NCBI GenBank assembly: GCA_002492465.1
Contig: DKYT01000040.1
Location: forward strand, 1-59,861
Source: Lachnospiraceae bacterium UBA7093
GTDB lineage: Bacteria > Bacillota > Clostridia > Lachnospirales > Lachnospiraceae
DNA: 59,861 nucleotides
Direction: 5' to 3'
The notes under the pieces are model-generated. The model worked only from the letters and a program-made list of their open reading frames with translations. It had not been told where the DNA came from and did no database searches. Within the stretch, counting starts at the first letter, position 1, and each line of letters begins with the position of its first letter. This document shows positions 1 to 8,231 of this stretch, piece after piece. The translations under genes were made by a program, and so were the position numbers.

Positions 1-22
1 TGTGTAACAGTCTTTTAATAAA

Positions 23-41
23 CCCCCTGCTATGCAGGGGG
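23..41 (+). repeat. IS200 left-end hairpin
   Basis: CCCCCTGC, loop TAT, GCAGGGGG: a perfect 8-bp stem. In IS200/IS605 elements such imperfect-palindrome hairpins near the ends are bound by the transposase. A second small hairpin (AGCTG-CTT-CAGCT) lies at 47-59. Confidence 0.8.
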
Positions 42-58
42 ACAACAGCTGCTTCAGC

Positions 59-88
59 TTACAGTAAAAAACCTCCAATGCTATAATA
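59..88 (+). promoter_or_regulatory. Probable tnpA promoter and RBS-masking pair
   Basis: TATAAT at 83-88 is preceded at 18 bp by TTACAG (59-64). ACCTCC at 71-76 is complementary to the tnpA Shine-Dalgarno GGAGGT at 120-125. The left arm lies upstream of the expected start (about 95), so only RNA reading in from outside could fold to hide the ribosome binding site. Protection of tnpA from external transcription is known for IS200 and IS10; here it is inferred. Confidence 0.5.
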
Positions 89-132
89 ACTTTGGTTCGC
101 CAACCGAGTTAAAAGCAAAGGAGGTAGTCCAA

Positions 133-603
133 ATGGACATGAATAGTTTATCACATACCAAGTGGGAATGTAAGTATCATATTGTGTTTGCACCAAAATT
201 CAGGAGAAAGATTGCATATGGACAGCTAAAAAAGGACATAGCCAATATTCTGAGCACACTGAGTAAGAGAAAAGGTGTGGAAATAATAGAAGCAGAGATA
301 TGCCCGGATCATGTGCATATGCTGGTCCGAATACCACCAAGTATGAGTGTATCAAGCTTTGTAGGGTATTTGAAAGGGAAAAGTACCTTGATGATATTTG
401 AAAGGCATGCAAACTTAAAATACAAATACGGGAATCGACATTTCTGGTGCAGAGGCTATTATGTGGATACTGTAGGGAAAAATGCGAAAAAGATTCAAGA
501 GTATATACAAAACCAAATAAAAGAGGATCTGGAATACGACCAAATGACACTAAAAGAGTATATAGACCCGTTCACGGGTGAGCCGGTAAAACAAAGCAAA
601 TAG
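133..603 (+). CDS. tnpA: IS200/IS605 family transposase TnpA
   Basis: Single-domain Y1 HUH transposase of 156 aa, the usual IS200 length. The HUH metal-binding pair is His60-Val-His62, in the segment CPDHVHML. The candidate nucleophile is Tyr124, in IQEYIQNQ. Family members cut and rejoin single-stranded DNA at the element ends with a 5-prime phosphotyrosine link. The ATG at 133 has GGAGGT 7 nt upstream. The frame is intact and the end hairpins are present, so the copy looks potentially functional. The C-terminal tail is Lys-rich. Confidence 0.95.
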   Translation: MDMNSLSHTKWECKYHIVFAPKFRRKIAYGQLKKDIANILSTLSKRKGVEIIEAEICPDHVHMLVRIPPSMSVSSFVGYLKGKSTLMIFERHANLKYKYGNRHFWCRGYYVDTVGKNAKKIQEYIQNQIKEDLEYDQMTLKEYIDPFTGEPVKQSK

Positions 604-709
604 AAATGAGCCCAAGGGGCTCAGCAGAGAACTGATGTTGCGGCTGGCGAACCATTCGAGAAGTCTTTAGACTCAGTGCCGGTAACAGGCCCTTATAGGG
701 CTAGAGCAA

Positions 710-730
710 ACCACCGGCTAAGCCGGTGGT
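710..730 (+). repeat. IS200 right-end hairpin
   Basis: ACCACCGGCT, one base, AGCCGGTGGT: a perfect 10-bp stem that in practice would open to a small loop. It marks the 3-prime end of the element. Positions 604-709 between tnpA and this hairpin hold two small stem-loops (CCC-AAGG-GGC type near 611, CCCTTATAGGG near 690) and no gene. From 736 to 840 there is only a TATAAT (804-809) without a convincing -35. Confidence 0.75.
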
Positions 731-840
731 GCTGATTGAGCGCAGAATCGTGCAAGGGCAAGACAGAACGCTCATATGATGCAACTTTGATGCATTGATC
801 ATGTATAATGATAAATACAAACATAACATAAAGGAGCAAC

Positions 841-2490
841 ATGGGACAAGTGCGTAAAATAAGGATATATTTTGAAATATGTGGAATATTAGCGGTTTTC
901 TTAGGTACGTTATGGTGCCTTTGTCCGGTTAACTTATATGCGGCAGAGAAAGACTCTGTAGAAAAAAGTGATGAAATCAAGGCGTATGAAGAGTTCCTGG
1001 ATGGAAAGCAAAGAGTGTTTTTTGAAATAGGGATGAAGGATCTTTTTTACGATGCAGATTTTTTGACAGTTGAAATGCTGAAAAACGGCGCATTGCTTGA
1101 GGATATTTTAAAGCAGGTAAATGAATGTTTTTGCTGTGATGGTAAAATGGGAATTCTTGCGTATGCATATATTGATTGCTGCAAAGACGGGAAGAAGGAG
1201 CTGGCGGTCAGGTTTGGAGATCTGAGACCAAGAGTGGATTATGACGAATGGTTTTTTATTATCGTTTACGAGAATGAAAGGTTGTTTCTCCGCTATGCCT
1301 TTGAGTCCTATGCAAGGGACAATGCAGATTTATATGCGTATGGCTCTATTGTGCGAAGTGGCAGCAGCGGCGCTGCCTGCAGCACTTATGAAGAACAGTT
1401 TTTGAATGCCAATGGGAGGGTATGTCCTGTTTACAGCGCGACTTTGAACTATGGGGATGCCGCTAATGCGGGAATTGAAGAAAAGATATTCGACAAAGAA
1501 GAACTGTTTATTTGTACGTGGAGATATACCATAGAAGATCAGGATTTTGAGATATTGGAACCTTCCGGCGAGGTAGATCCAAAGCAGTGGGAGAAATTTT
1601 GCACTCTATATGAGCAGGGGTATGGACGCCTTTATACAAAAGAGGAAATAGACCGTTTTATTCAAAAACGGAGAAAGGAAGCAGGGATTCGGGAAGAATG
1701 GATTGAAAATAAAAAGCCGGACTGGAAGCTTTTGGAAAATAAAAGTTATAGAAAATATGTCAAAGAGATTGAATTAGTGGAATTGAGGAAGGAGCGATAT
1801 GCACGAGACAATTCCAGTTTAAAAGAAAAGTGGGTTACGTGTAATGTGGAAAAAGATTATGAAACTGCAATAATCAATATGGATTGCTATGGCGTTAATT
1901 TTCTTTACCGAAATGCAATTGAGTATGCCGTGGCAGATTACAGTAAAAAGGCAGATATACCAAGGGATACTTGGACAATTACAGAAATGGTATCCTATGG
2001 ACATGGTCTTTTTGCCGTTTCGCTTGAAAGCAGTCAATTAGAGAAAAAAAGAGAGATAAGTCTGCTGTTTGACAATGATGCACTGAAGATGGGAATAGAA
2101 AAATATAGTCAATATATTGTGGTAGTGGATTTTCAGCATAGCACAGAAGGAAGGATTCCATGGAATGGATTTTCCTATGACTCCATGCTGGACTGGGAAT
2201 CTTATGCAGATTCGGCAGCCGGCAAGAAGGAATATTCCTATACCATTTACAGAAGCAAGGAAGATTTTTTTGAAAATACGTCCAGTGGAGAACGTGCGCT
2301 TAATTGGTATTTGAAAAATATGGATGCAGATAAAAGCGGCGTTTGGGAACTGGATCTCAATGCCTCATGTTCTATTAAAAACGGATATATTTCCATTCTG
2401 CGTTTTACCTGCAAAAATCAGGAGGTTATAATAGCGCTGGATGAAAACAATGAGACATATGCGGTTATCAAAGGACTGGATGTCAAGTAA
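841..2490 (+). CDS. Hypothetical secreted protein
   Basis: Not recognised. 549 aa with an N-terminal signal peptide: basic start MGQVRKIR, hydrophobic core at about 12-30, likely cleavage after LYAA. The mature part is acidic and aromatic, with several cysteines at about 95-120 and a Lys/Glu-rich helical stretch at 270-320. The ATG has AAGGAGC 4-9 nt upstream. TATAAT at 804-809 could be its -10. It stands alone between the IS200 copy and the ylxM-ffh operon, and its stop codon lies inside the hairpin that also holds the next promoter. An extracytoplasmic lipid-free protein of unknown role is the most that can be said. Confidence 0.75.
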   Translation: MGQVRKIRIYFEICGILAVFLGTLWCLCPVNLYAAEKDSVEKSDEIKAYEEFLDGKQRVFFEIGMKDLFYDADFLTVEMLKNGALLEDILKQVNECFCCDGKMGILAYAYIDCCKDGKKELAVRFGDLRPRVDYDEWFFIIVYENERLFLRYAFESYARDNADLYAYGSIVRSGSSGAACSTYEEQFLNANGRVCPVYSATLNYGDAANAGIEEKIFDKEELFICTWRYTIEDQDFEILEPSGEVDPKQWEKFCTLYEQGYGRLYTKEEIDRFIQKRRKEAGIREEWIENKKPDWKLLENKSYRKYVKEIELVELRKERYARDNSSLKEKWVTCNVEKDYETAIINMDCYGVNFLYRNAIEYAVADYSKKADIPRDTWTITEMVSYGHGLFAVSLESSQLEKKREISLLFDNDALKMGIEKYSQYIVVVDFQHSTEGRIPWNGFSYDSMLDWESYADSAAGKKEYSYTIYRSKEDFFENTSSGERALNWYLKNMDADKSGVWELDLNASCSIKNGYISILRFTCKNQEVIIALDENNETYAVIKGLDVK

Positions 2491-2512
2491 TTTTGCTTGA
2501 CATCTTTATTTC
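2479..2512 (+). terminator. Terminator hairpin overlapping stop codon and next promoter
   Basis: GATGTCAAG (2479-2487) and CTTGACATC (2496-2504) form a 9-bp stem with an 8-nt loop, followed by TTTATTTCTTT. The stop codon TAA (2488-2490) is in the loop, and the right arm contains the TTGACA of the next promoter. Confidence 0.7.
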
Positions 2513-2525
2513 TTTGTAGTATTCT
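2497..2525 (+). promoter_or_regulatory. Sigma-A promoter of the ylxM-ffh operon
   Basis: TTGACA at 2497-2502, a 17-bp spacer, and TATTCT at 2520-2525. The -35 is perfect and the spacing ideal. Transcription would start near 2532, placing the ylxM Shine-Dalgarno very near the 5-prime end of the RNA. Confidence 0.7.
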
Positions 2526-2542
2526 ACTCTAGGTGATTGCAG

Positions 2543-2884
2543 ATGGAGAAGATTGTGGAGCAGGGATTTTTGTATGATTTTTATGGAGAACTGCTTACGG
2601 AGCATCAGAGAAAGATATATGAGGATGTGGTCTATCAAGACCTATCCCTTGCTGAGATAGCCAAGGAAAACGGTATTTCCCGTCAGGGAGTGCATGATCT
2701 GGTAAGACGCTGCGACTCCATTTTGCAGGATTATGAGGATAAGCTGCATTTGGTGGCGCGCTTTATGAAGGTGAAGGAAAATGTGATCCATCTTCAGGCA
2801 TTAAGTAATGACAAGGATATTACAAGGGAAGAACTGGTGGAAAAAATCAGGTTGTTTTCCCGTGAAATTTTAGAGGAGCTTTAG
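2543..2884 (+). CDS. ylxM: YlxM family HTH protein (UPF0122), SRP operon
   Basis: 113 aa, sigma-70 region-4-like helix-turn-helix: residues about 15-60 contain LTEHQRKIYEDV and SLAEIAKENGISRQGVHDLV. YlxM precedes ffh in most Firmicutes and is linked to the signal recognition particle; its exact role is unsettled. I chose the ATG at 2543 because AGGTG (2531-2535) sits 7 nt upstream; a TTG two codons earlier would be only 1 nt from that site. The gene ends 3 nt before ffh, implying translational coupling. Confidence 0.9.
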   Translation: MEKIVEQGFLYDFYGELLTEHQRKIYEDVVYQDLSLAEIAKENGISRQGVHDLVRRCDSILQDYEDKLHLVARFMKVKENVIHLQALSNDKDITREELVEKIRLFSREILEEL

Positions 2885-2887
2885 TGC

Positions 2888-4243
2888 ATGGCATTTGAAA
2901 GTTTAATGGATAAACTTCAGAATGTATTTAAGAATCTTCGCAGTAAGGGAAGGCTTACCGAGGAGGACGTGAAGGCGGCGCTTAAGGAAGTAAAGCTTGC
3001 CCTTTTAGAGGCGGACGTTAATTTTAAGGTGGTCAAGCAGTTTATTAAGGCTGTAGAGGCGCGGGCAATCGGTTCCGATGTGATGAACGGTCTGAACCCC
3101 GGACAGATGGTGATCAAGATTGTAAATGAGGAAATGATCGCCCTTATGGGTTCGGAGACCACGGAAATACAGATGCAGCCCGGAAAGTCCATTACCACTA
3201 TTATGATGTGCGGTCTTCAGGGCGCCGGCAAAACCACCACTACTGCAAAGATTGCCGGGAAACTGAAGCTGAAGGGCAAAAAGCCCCTGTTGGCGGCGTG
3301 TGACGTTTACAGACCTGCGGCGATCAAACAGCTCCAGGTGAACGGTGAAAAGCAGCAGGTGGACGTATTTTCCATGGGCGAGCATCAGAATCCTGTGGAC
3401 ATTGCCAGAGGAGCCGTTGAACATGCCAGGAAAAACGGTCACAATGTGGTGATACTGGATACGGCAGGGCGGCTGCACATTGATCAGGATATGATGAACG
3501 AGCTGCAAAATATCAAGGAGCAGGTGGAGGTTCATCAGACGCTCCTGGTGGTGGATGCCATGACCGGTCAGGATGCGGTTACGGTGGCAAAGGAGTTTGA
3601 CGATAAGATCGGCATTGACGGGGTAGTGCTCTCTAAGATGGACGGCGATACCAGAGGCGGTGCGGCGCTCTCCGTTAAGGCAGTTACCGGAAAGCCGATT
3701 CTGTATGTGGGTATGGGGGAGAAGCTCTCCGACCTGGAGCAGTTTTATCCGGATAGAATGGCGAGCCGTATTTTGGGAATGGGAGATGTGCTGTCCCTGA
3801 TCGAAAAGGCGCAGGAGAACCTTTCCATAGACGAAGAGAAGGAAAAAGAGATGGCTGCCCGGATGAAAAAGGGCAAGTTTGATTTTGAAGACTATCTGGA
3901 AAGCATGAAGCAAATGCGCAAGATGGGTGGTCTTACTAGCATCCTGAGTATGATGCCCGGTATGGGAAAGCAGCTTGGGGATATTGAGTCCATGGTGGAT
4001 GAAAAGCAACTGGCAAGAACCGAGGCAATCATTTTAAGCATGACGCCTCAGGAGAGAAAAAACCCCAAGCTTTTAAATCTAAGCAGAAAAAGCAGAATAG
4101 CCAGAGGCGCAGGGGTAGATATGGCGGTGGTGAACCGTTTTGTAAAGCAGTTTGAGCAGTCCCAGAAGATGATGAAGCAGATGCCCGGCATGATGGGCGG
4201 AAAGCGAAGAGGCGGCTTCGGCGGCATGCGGTTCCCTTTTTAA
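2888..4243 (+). CDS. ffh: Signal recognition particle protein Ffh (SRP54)
   Basis: GTPase of the signal recognition particle. It binds 4.5S/6S RNA and signal peptides of nascent membrane and secreted proteins and docks with FtsY. 451 aa, full length. An N-terminal four-helix N domain (1-95) is followed by the G domain: G1 GLQGAGKTTTT near 108, DVYRP, G3 DTAGRLH, and SKMDGDTRGG. The Met-rich M domain (about 300-451) ends in a Gly/Arg/Met-rich tail. The gene is directly coupled to ylxM and followed by rpsP. Confidence 0.98.
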   Translation: MAFESLMDKLQNVFKNLRSKGRLTEEDVKAALKEVKLALLEADVNFKVVKQFIKAVEARAIGSDVMNGLNPGQMVIKIVNEEMIALMGSETTEIQMQPGKSITTIMMCGLQGAGKTTTTAKIAGKLKLKGKKPLLAACDVYRPAAIKQLQVNGEKQQVDVFSMGEHQNPVDIARGAVEHARKNGHNVVILDTAGRLHIDQDMMNELQNIKEQVEVHQTLLVVDAMTGQDAVTVAKEFDDKIGIDGVVLSKMDGDTRGGAALSVKAVTGKPILYVGMGEKLSDLEQFYPDRMASRILGMGDVLSLIEKAQENLSIDEEKEKEMAARMKKGKFDFEDYLESMKQMRKMGGLTSILSMMPGMGKQLGDIESMVDEKQLARTEAIILSMTPQERKNPKLLNLSRKSRIARGAGVDMAVVNRFVKQFEQSQKMMKQMPGMMGGKRRGGFGGMRFPF

Positions 4244-4326
4244 ACAGTTGAAAACAGAAACGGCTCCTTGTGAGAAACAGTTTCTTTTCAAAATAAATGA
4301 TCAATTTCAATGTGGAGGTGAAAAAC

Positions 4327-4572
4327 ATGGCAGTAAAAATCAGATTAAGAAGAATGGGTCAAAAGAAAGCTCCTTTCTATAGAATCGTTGTTGCAGACTC
4401 CAGATCACCCAGAGACGGAAGATGTATCGAGGAGATCGGAACTTACGACCCCAACACAGATCCCAGTACCTTTCATGTAAATGAAGAGCTTGCCAAGAAG
4501 TGGCTTGCAAACGGTGCGCAGCCGACGGAAGTTGTCAGCAAAATTTTCAAGCAGGCAGGCATTGAAAAATAA
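4327..4572 (+). CDS. rpsP: 30S ribosomal protein S16
   Basis: 81 aa, normal length, starting MAVKIRLRRMG and containing the family segments RIVVADSRSPRDGR and IGTYDP. It binds 16S rRNA in the body of the small subunit. The start at 4327 is set by GGAGGTG 6 nt upstream; an upstream in-frame ATG (4297) lacks an RBS and would add ten non-family residues. It lies in the ffh-rpsP-khpA-rimM-trmD-rplS ribosome cluster. Confidence 0.98.
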   Translation: MAVKIRLRRMGQKKAPFYRIVVADSRSPRDGRCIEEIGTYDPNTDPSTFHVNEELAKKWLANGAQPTEVVSKIFKQAGIEK

Positions 4573-4604
4573 CAGGTATTTGACAACTCTTTTGGAGGTG
4601 GACG

Positions 4605-4832
4605 ATGAAGGAATTAGTTGAAGTAATTGCAAAGGCACTTGTGGAACATCCGGATGAGGTTGTTGTGACCCAGAAGGAAGAAGGGAAGCATATTACCCTT
4701 GAACTTCATGTGGCGGCATCCGACATGGGAAAAGTAATCGGAAAACAGGGAAGAATTGCCAAGGCAATCCGCTCTGTTGTAAAAGCGGCATCATCCAAGG
4801 AAAATCAAAAAGTGGACGTGGAAATCGTCTAG
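4605..4832 (+). CDS. khpA: KH domain RNA-binding protein KhpA
   Basis: 75 aa single KH domain protein (YlqC family). The GxxG loop is seen in VIGKQGRIAKAIR at about residues 40-52. KhpA works with KhpB (Jag) on RNA and affects cell elongation and division in other Firmicutes. A strong GGAGGTGG lies 7 nt before the ATG. It sits between rpsP and rimM, its usual position, and a terminator follows, so its level can differ from that of rimM-trmD. Confidence 0.95.
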   Translation: MKELVEVIAKALVEHPDEVVVTQKEEGKHITLELHVAASDMGKVIGKQGRIAKAIRSVVKAASSKENQKVDVEIV

Positions 4833-4866
4833 GCGGAGGGCGGCATAAGGCATGTCTGCGCTCATT

Positions 4867-4906
4867 AAAGGATGTTCTTCCTTTCAGGCAGGAACATCCT
4901 TTTTTT
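4867..4906 (+). terminator. Rho-independent terminator after khpA
   Basis: AGGATGTTC (4869-4877) pairs with GAACATCCT (4892-4900), 9 bp, followed by an uninterrupted T run to 4906. It probably sets a partial stop between khpA and rimM. No separate promoter for rimM was recognised in the remaining 18 nt, which suggests read-through. Confidence 0.85.
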
Positions 4907-4924
4907 AAGATAAGAGGGAAGAGA

Positions 4925-5434
4925 ATGGAAAATTTATTGCAGGTGGGGATCATATCTTCCACCCATGGCATCCGGGGGGAAGTAAAGGTATTTCCCACAA
5001 CCGATGATGTCACACGGTTCAAAAAACTGAAAGAGGTGCTGCTTGATACGGGGAAAGAACAGCTTTGCCTTGAGGTTCAGTGGGTGAAGTTCTTCAAGCA
5101 GTTTGCAATATTGAAATTTAAAGGCTACGACAACATTAATGATATTGAACCCTATAAGGGGAAAAGCCTTTTTGTCACAAGAGAAAATGCAGTGAAGCTG
5201 GAGCAGAACGAGTATTTTATTGCAGATCTTATGGGTTTATCTGTAATCTCTGACGACGGCGGTCTGAAAGGGCGTCTGAGGGATGTGATCGAGACAGGGG
5301 CGAACGATGTTTATGTGATCGATCTGGAGGACGGAAGAGAGCTTTTACTTCCTGCCATCAGGGAATGCGTTTTGGATGTGAACTTGAAGGAACAGAGAAT
5401 GACCATACATGTCCTGGATGGACTTTTGGAGTAA
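4925..5434 (+). CDS. rimM: 16S rRNA processing protein RimM
   Basis: 169 aa. N-terminal RimM beta-barrel (about 1-85, with GIISSTHGIRGEVKV) and C-terminal PRC barrel (about 95-169, with LMGLSV and ANDVYVI). RimM binds S19 and helps maturation of the 30S head. The ATG at 4925 follows an AAGAGGGAAGAG purine stretch. It lies directly upstream of trmD, 18 nt apart, the conserved order. Confidence 0.97.
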   Translation: MENLLQVGIISSTHGIRGEVKVFPTTDDVTRFKKLKEVLLDTGKEQLCLEVQWVKFFKQFAILKFKGYDNINDIEPYKGKSLFVTRENAVKLEQNEYFIADLMGLSVISDDGGLKGRLRDVIETGANDVYVIDLEDGRELLLPAIRECVLDVNLKEQRMTIHVLDGLLE

Positions 5435-5452
5435 AGAGAAAAGGAAAGTAAT

Positions 5453-6232
5453 ATGGTAAATTTTCATGTGCTGACATTGTTTCCCGAAATGATCATCCAG
5501 GGGCTGTCCGCCAGTGTGATCGGACGTGCTGTTGATAGAGGGGTTATTTCACTGGAAGCGGTCAATATCAGGGATTATACGGTGAACAAGCATAAAAAGG
5601 TAGACGATTACCCCTATGGAGGCGGCGCAGGGATGTTGATGCAGGCGCAGCCGGTTTACGATGCCTGGAAGGCGGTGGCGGAGAAAATTGACGCCCATAA
5701 GGAGAAGGGTAAAAGGACGAAAGTCATTTATGTAACGCCGGGAGGATGTACCTTTCATCAGGCTATGGCAAAGGAACTGGCGAAGGAAGAGGATCTGATT
5801 TTTCTGTGCGGTCATTATGAGGGAATCGATGAACGGGTTTTAGAGGAAATTGTCACAGACTATGTTTCCATAGGCGATTATGTACTGACAGGAGGCGAGC
5901 TTCCGGCAATGGTTATGATCGACGCCATAGCCAGGATGGTTCCCGGTGTGCTTGGCAATCAGGATTCCGGCGAGACAGAAAGCTTCAGCAACTATCTTTT
6001 GGAATATCCCCAGTATTCCAGACCGGAGAGCTGGATGGACAAAAAAGTGCCGGAGGTGCTGCTGTCAGGGGATCACAAAAAAGTGGAGGAGTGGCGTCTG
6101 GAACAGTCTCTGGAGCGTACAAAAGCGATAAGACCGGAGCTTTATGATAAATGGGCAAAGGAAAATCAGGACTATTTTGTAAGAAAGGCGAAAAAAGCTT
6201 GCAATTTAAAGGAAACTATGGTAAATTACTAA
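5453..6232 (+). CDS. trmD: tRNA (guanine-N1-)-methyltransferase TrmD
   Basis: 259 aa SPOUT methyltransferase that makes m1G37 in tRNAs using S-adenosylmethionine, preventing +1 frameshifts. The N-terminal start NFHVLTLFPEM and the trefoil-knot segments LCGHYEGIDERV and YVLTGGELPA are present. The length is normal. AAGGAAAG precedes the ATG. Its position between rimM and rplS matches other bacteria. Confidence 0.98.
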   Translation: MVNFHVLTLFPEMIIQGLSASVIGRAVDRGVISLEAVNIRDYTVNKHKKVDDYPYGGGAGMLMQAQPVYDAWKAVAEKIDAHKEKGKRTKVIYVTPGGCTFHQAMAKELAKEEDLIFLCGHYEGIDERVLEEIVTDYVSIGDYVLTGGELPAMVMIDAIARMVPGVLGNQDSGETESFSNYLLEYPQYSRPESWMDKKVPEVLLSGDHKKVEEWRLEQSLERTKAIRPELYDKWAKENQDYFVRKAKKACNLKETMVNY

Positions 6233-6311
6233 TGTTGCGAAGTTGTGATGGTCCTCTGTTACATGTGTATTAAGAACATCTGATGCGTTACAGGATAAAT
6301 GGAGGTTTAAA

Positions 6312-6656
6312 ATGAACGAACTTATTAAAAGCATTGAAGACGAACAGATTAAGGAAGTGACCCAGTTTAATGTAGGCGATACCATTAAGGTATACGGCAA
6401 GATTAAAGAGGGAAACCGCGAAAGAGTACAGGTTTTTGAAGGCGTTGTGTTAAAGAGACAGGGAACAGGCGCGCGAGAGACTTTTACCGTAAGGAAGTCC
6501 TCCAACGGCGTAGGCGTTGAAAAAACATGGCCTGTATATTCTCCCAATGTTGAGAAGATTGAAGTGGTTCGCAGAGGTAAGGTAAGAAGAGCAAAACTGA
6601 ACTACTTAAGACAGCGCGTAGGTAAGAGAGCGAAAGTAAAAGAGGCAGTGAAATAA
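6312..6656 (+). CDS. rplS: 50S ribosomal protein L19
   Basis: 114 aa, with the family segments VGDTIKVYGKIKEGNRERVQ and GVGVEKTWPVYSP. It binds at the 30S-50S interface. GGAGGT is placed 6 nt before the ATG. The 79-nt leader (6233-6311) is longer than other gaps in the operon. An L19 leader RNA is known in some Firmicutes, but I could not match its conserved core here. A terminator follows directly. Confidence 0.98.
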   Translation: MNELIKSIEDEQIKEVTQFNVGDTIKVYGKIKEGNRERVQVFEGVVLKRQGTGARETFTVRKSSNGVGVEKTWPVYSPNVEKIEVVRRGKVRRAKLNYLRQRVGKRAKVKEAVK

Positions 6657-6667
6657 TCATAAGAGCC

Positions 6668-6699
6668 AAAGGACAATTGGTGATGCAGTTGTCCTTTTC
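6668..6699 (+). terminator. Terminator after rplS
   Basis: AAAGGACAA (6668-6676) pairs with TTGTCCTTT (6689-6697), 9 bp, followed by TTCTT. It ends the ribosomal part of the operon. The next gene begins 110 nt later and may have its own promoter, which I could not define. Confidence 0.8.
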
Positions 6700-6777
6700 T
6701 TATGCCAAAAAATATGTTAAAATAAATCCGGTGTGGTCAGTTTTAACAGATTTTGAGGTAAATTAAGGAACGATTTT

Positions 6778-7362
6778 ATGGCACGGCACAAAGGCTTAAG
6801 CTTTTACGAAAAGAAAAAGAGAATCAGCAGGGAAATGATCAGGGAGATTTTCGTAACTCTCTTTTATTGCTTTGCGGCAATTCTGGTTGCTTTTGTGATC
6901 GTTTTTTCCGTGGGAATGAAGATCAGCGTGATTGGAGTCTCCATGGAGCCTGCTCTGTACAACGGGCAGGAGGTGCTGATCAACAGATTCAGCTACAAAA
7001 TTCTGGCGCCCAAGCGGGGGGATGTGATCGCCTTTCTACCCAACGGAAATACCAATTCCCATTATTATCTAAAGCGTGTGATCGGACTGCCGGGGGAACG
7101 GGTACAGATCATAGGCGGATATGTATATATTAACGGGGAGCCTTTAGGGGAGGACGAGACCTACGATAAAATAGCGGATGCAGGTATTGCGGAGACGGAG
7201 ATTTCCCTGGGAAGCGACGAATATTTTGTTCTGGGAGATAACCGTAATGCCAGTGAGGACAGCCGATCGGGAAATATAGGACCTGTGAAAAGAGAAACCA
7301 TTACGGGAAAGGTATGGTTTAAAATGCCCCAGGGAGAGGATCCCATGGGTTTTGTGAAGTAG
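6778..7362 (+). CDS. lepB: Signal peptidase I (first paralogue)
   Basis: 194 aa type I signal peptidase that removes Sec signal peptides outside the membrane. There is one N-terminal membrane segment (about 25-47). The catalytic dyad is Ser55 in GVSMEP and Lys99 in YYLKRVIGLPGE; box E GDNRNASEDSR is also present. The long basic N-terminus (KKKR) anchors it in the cytoplasm. A second lepB follows after rbgA. The two share catalytic boxes but differ in length and N-terminus, so they may differ in substrate range or timing. Confidence 0.95.
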   Translation: MARHKGLSFYEKKKRISREMIREIFVTLFYCFAAILVAFVIVFSVGMKISVIGVSMEPALYNGQEVLINRFSYKILAPKRGDVIAFLPNGNTNSHYYLKRVIGLPGERVQIIGGYVYINGEPLGEDETYDKIADAGIAETEISLGSDEYFVLGDNRNASEDSRSGNIGPVKRETITGKVWFKMPQGEDPMGFVK

Positions 7363-7379
7363 TATATAAGGAGCAGCAG

Positions 7380-8231
7380 ATGAATTATCAATGGTATCCC
7401 GGACATATGACAAAGGCAAGGCGGATGATGGAGGAAGACATCAAGCTGATCGATCTGATCATAGAATTAATTGATGCGCGCATTCCCATGAGCAGCCGGA
7501 ATCCGGATATTGACGCCCTTGGCAGAAATAAATCAAGAATCATTCTGTTGAATAAAGCGGATCTTGCAGATGAGAAATATAACAGCCTCTGGAAGAAATT
7601 TTTTGAGGAGAAGGGCTTTCATGTACTGGAAATCAACGCAAGGTCGGGAGCAGGCATTAAAAAGCTTCAGCCGCTGGTTCAGGAAGCATGCAGGGAGAAG
7701 CTGGAACGGGACAGAAAAAGGGGAATTATCAACAGACCGGTGCGCGCCATGGTGGCGGGAATCCCCAATGTGGGAAAATCTACCTTTATCAATTCCTTTG
7801 CAGGAAAGGCGTGTGCCAAAACAGGAAATAAACCGGGGGTTACCAAGGGGAAGCAATGGATACGTCTGAACAAAAGTCTGGAACTTTTGGATACGCCGGG
7901 AATTTTGTGGCCCAAATTTGAAGATCAGAAGGTAGGAGAGCGGCTTGCCATGATTGGTTCCATGAACGACGAGGTGCTTCCTACTGACGAGCTTGCGGTG
8001 ACCGTAATTGCTTATTTACAGAAAGAATACCCTGCGCTTTTACAGGAGCGTTATCAAATAAAAGGAGTGGGAGACGCTTATCAGACGCTGGAAGAAATCT
8101 GTATCAGCAGACGATGCTTTCGGAAGGGAGAAATACCCGATATTGGAAGGGCATCGCTGCTGGTTTTGGATGATTTCAGAAGCGGCAGAATCGGAAGAAT
8201 TACATTAGAACGTCCGGAGGAATGGCTGTGA
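7380..8231 (+). CDS. rbgA: Ribosome biogenesis GTPase RbgA (YlqF)
   Basis: 283 aa circularly permuted GTPase needed for late 50S assembly (L6, L16, L27 entry in B. subtilis). Motifs appear in permuted order: G4 NKADL near 58, G1 GIPNVGKST near 129, G3 DTPGILWP near 178, then a C-terminal helical ANTAR-like domain. AAGGAG is 6 nt before the ATG. Its stop overlaps the start of the second lepB. Confidence 0.97.
   Translation: MNYQWYPGHMTKARRMMEEDIKLIDLIIELIDARIPMSSRNPDIDALGRNKSRIILLNKADLADEKYNSLWKKFFEEKGFHVLEINARSGAGIKKLQPLVQEACREKLERDRKRGIINRPVRAMVAGIPNVGKSTFINSFAGKACAKTGNKPGVTKGKQWIRLNKSLELLDTPGILWPKFEDQKVGERLAMIGSMNDEVLPTDELAVTVIAYLQKEYPALLQERYQIKGVGDAYQTLEEICISRRCFRKGEIPDIGRASLLVLDDFRSGRIGRITLERPEEWL

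Larger units (their letters stand above)
20..735 (+). mobile_element. IS200/IS605-family insertion sequence (single tnpA)
   Basis: A single transposase gene is bracketed by two subterminal hairpins: a left one with an 8-bp stem (23-30 with 34-41, 3-nt loop) and a right one with a 10-bp stem (710-719 with 721-730). The span between hairpins, about 708 bp, is typical of IS200. No terminal inverted repeats of the classical kind are seen, as expected for a HUH element that moves as single-stranded DNA. A further inverted pair TGGTTCGCCA (93-102) and TGGCGAACCA (645-654) lies inside. Exact cleavage sites cannot be fixed without an empty site, so the outer borders are approximate. No tnpB follows. 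Confidence 0.85.

Noticed and set aside
2..735. IS605-type element with tnpB or an omega RNA
   Set aside because: Only tnpA lies between the end hairpins; there is no room for tnpB and no guide-RNA-like right end.
3005..4009. 334-codon open frame on the minus strand
   Set aside because: Lies antisense over ffh, a certain gene. His/Leu-rich composition typical of a shadow frame, no ribosome site.
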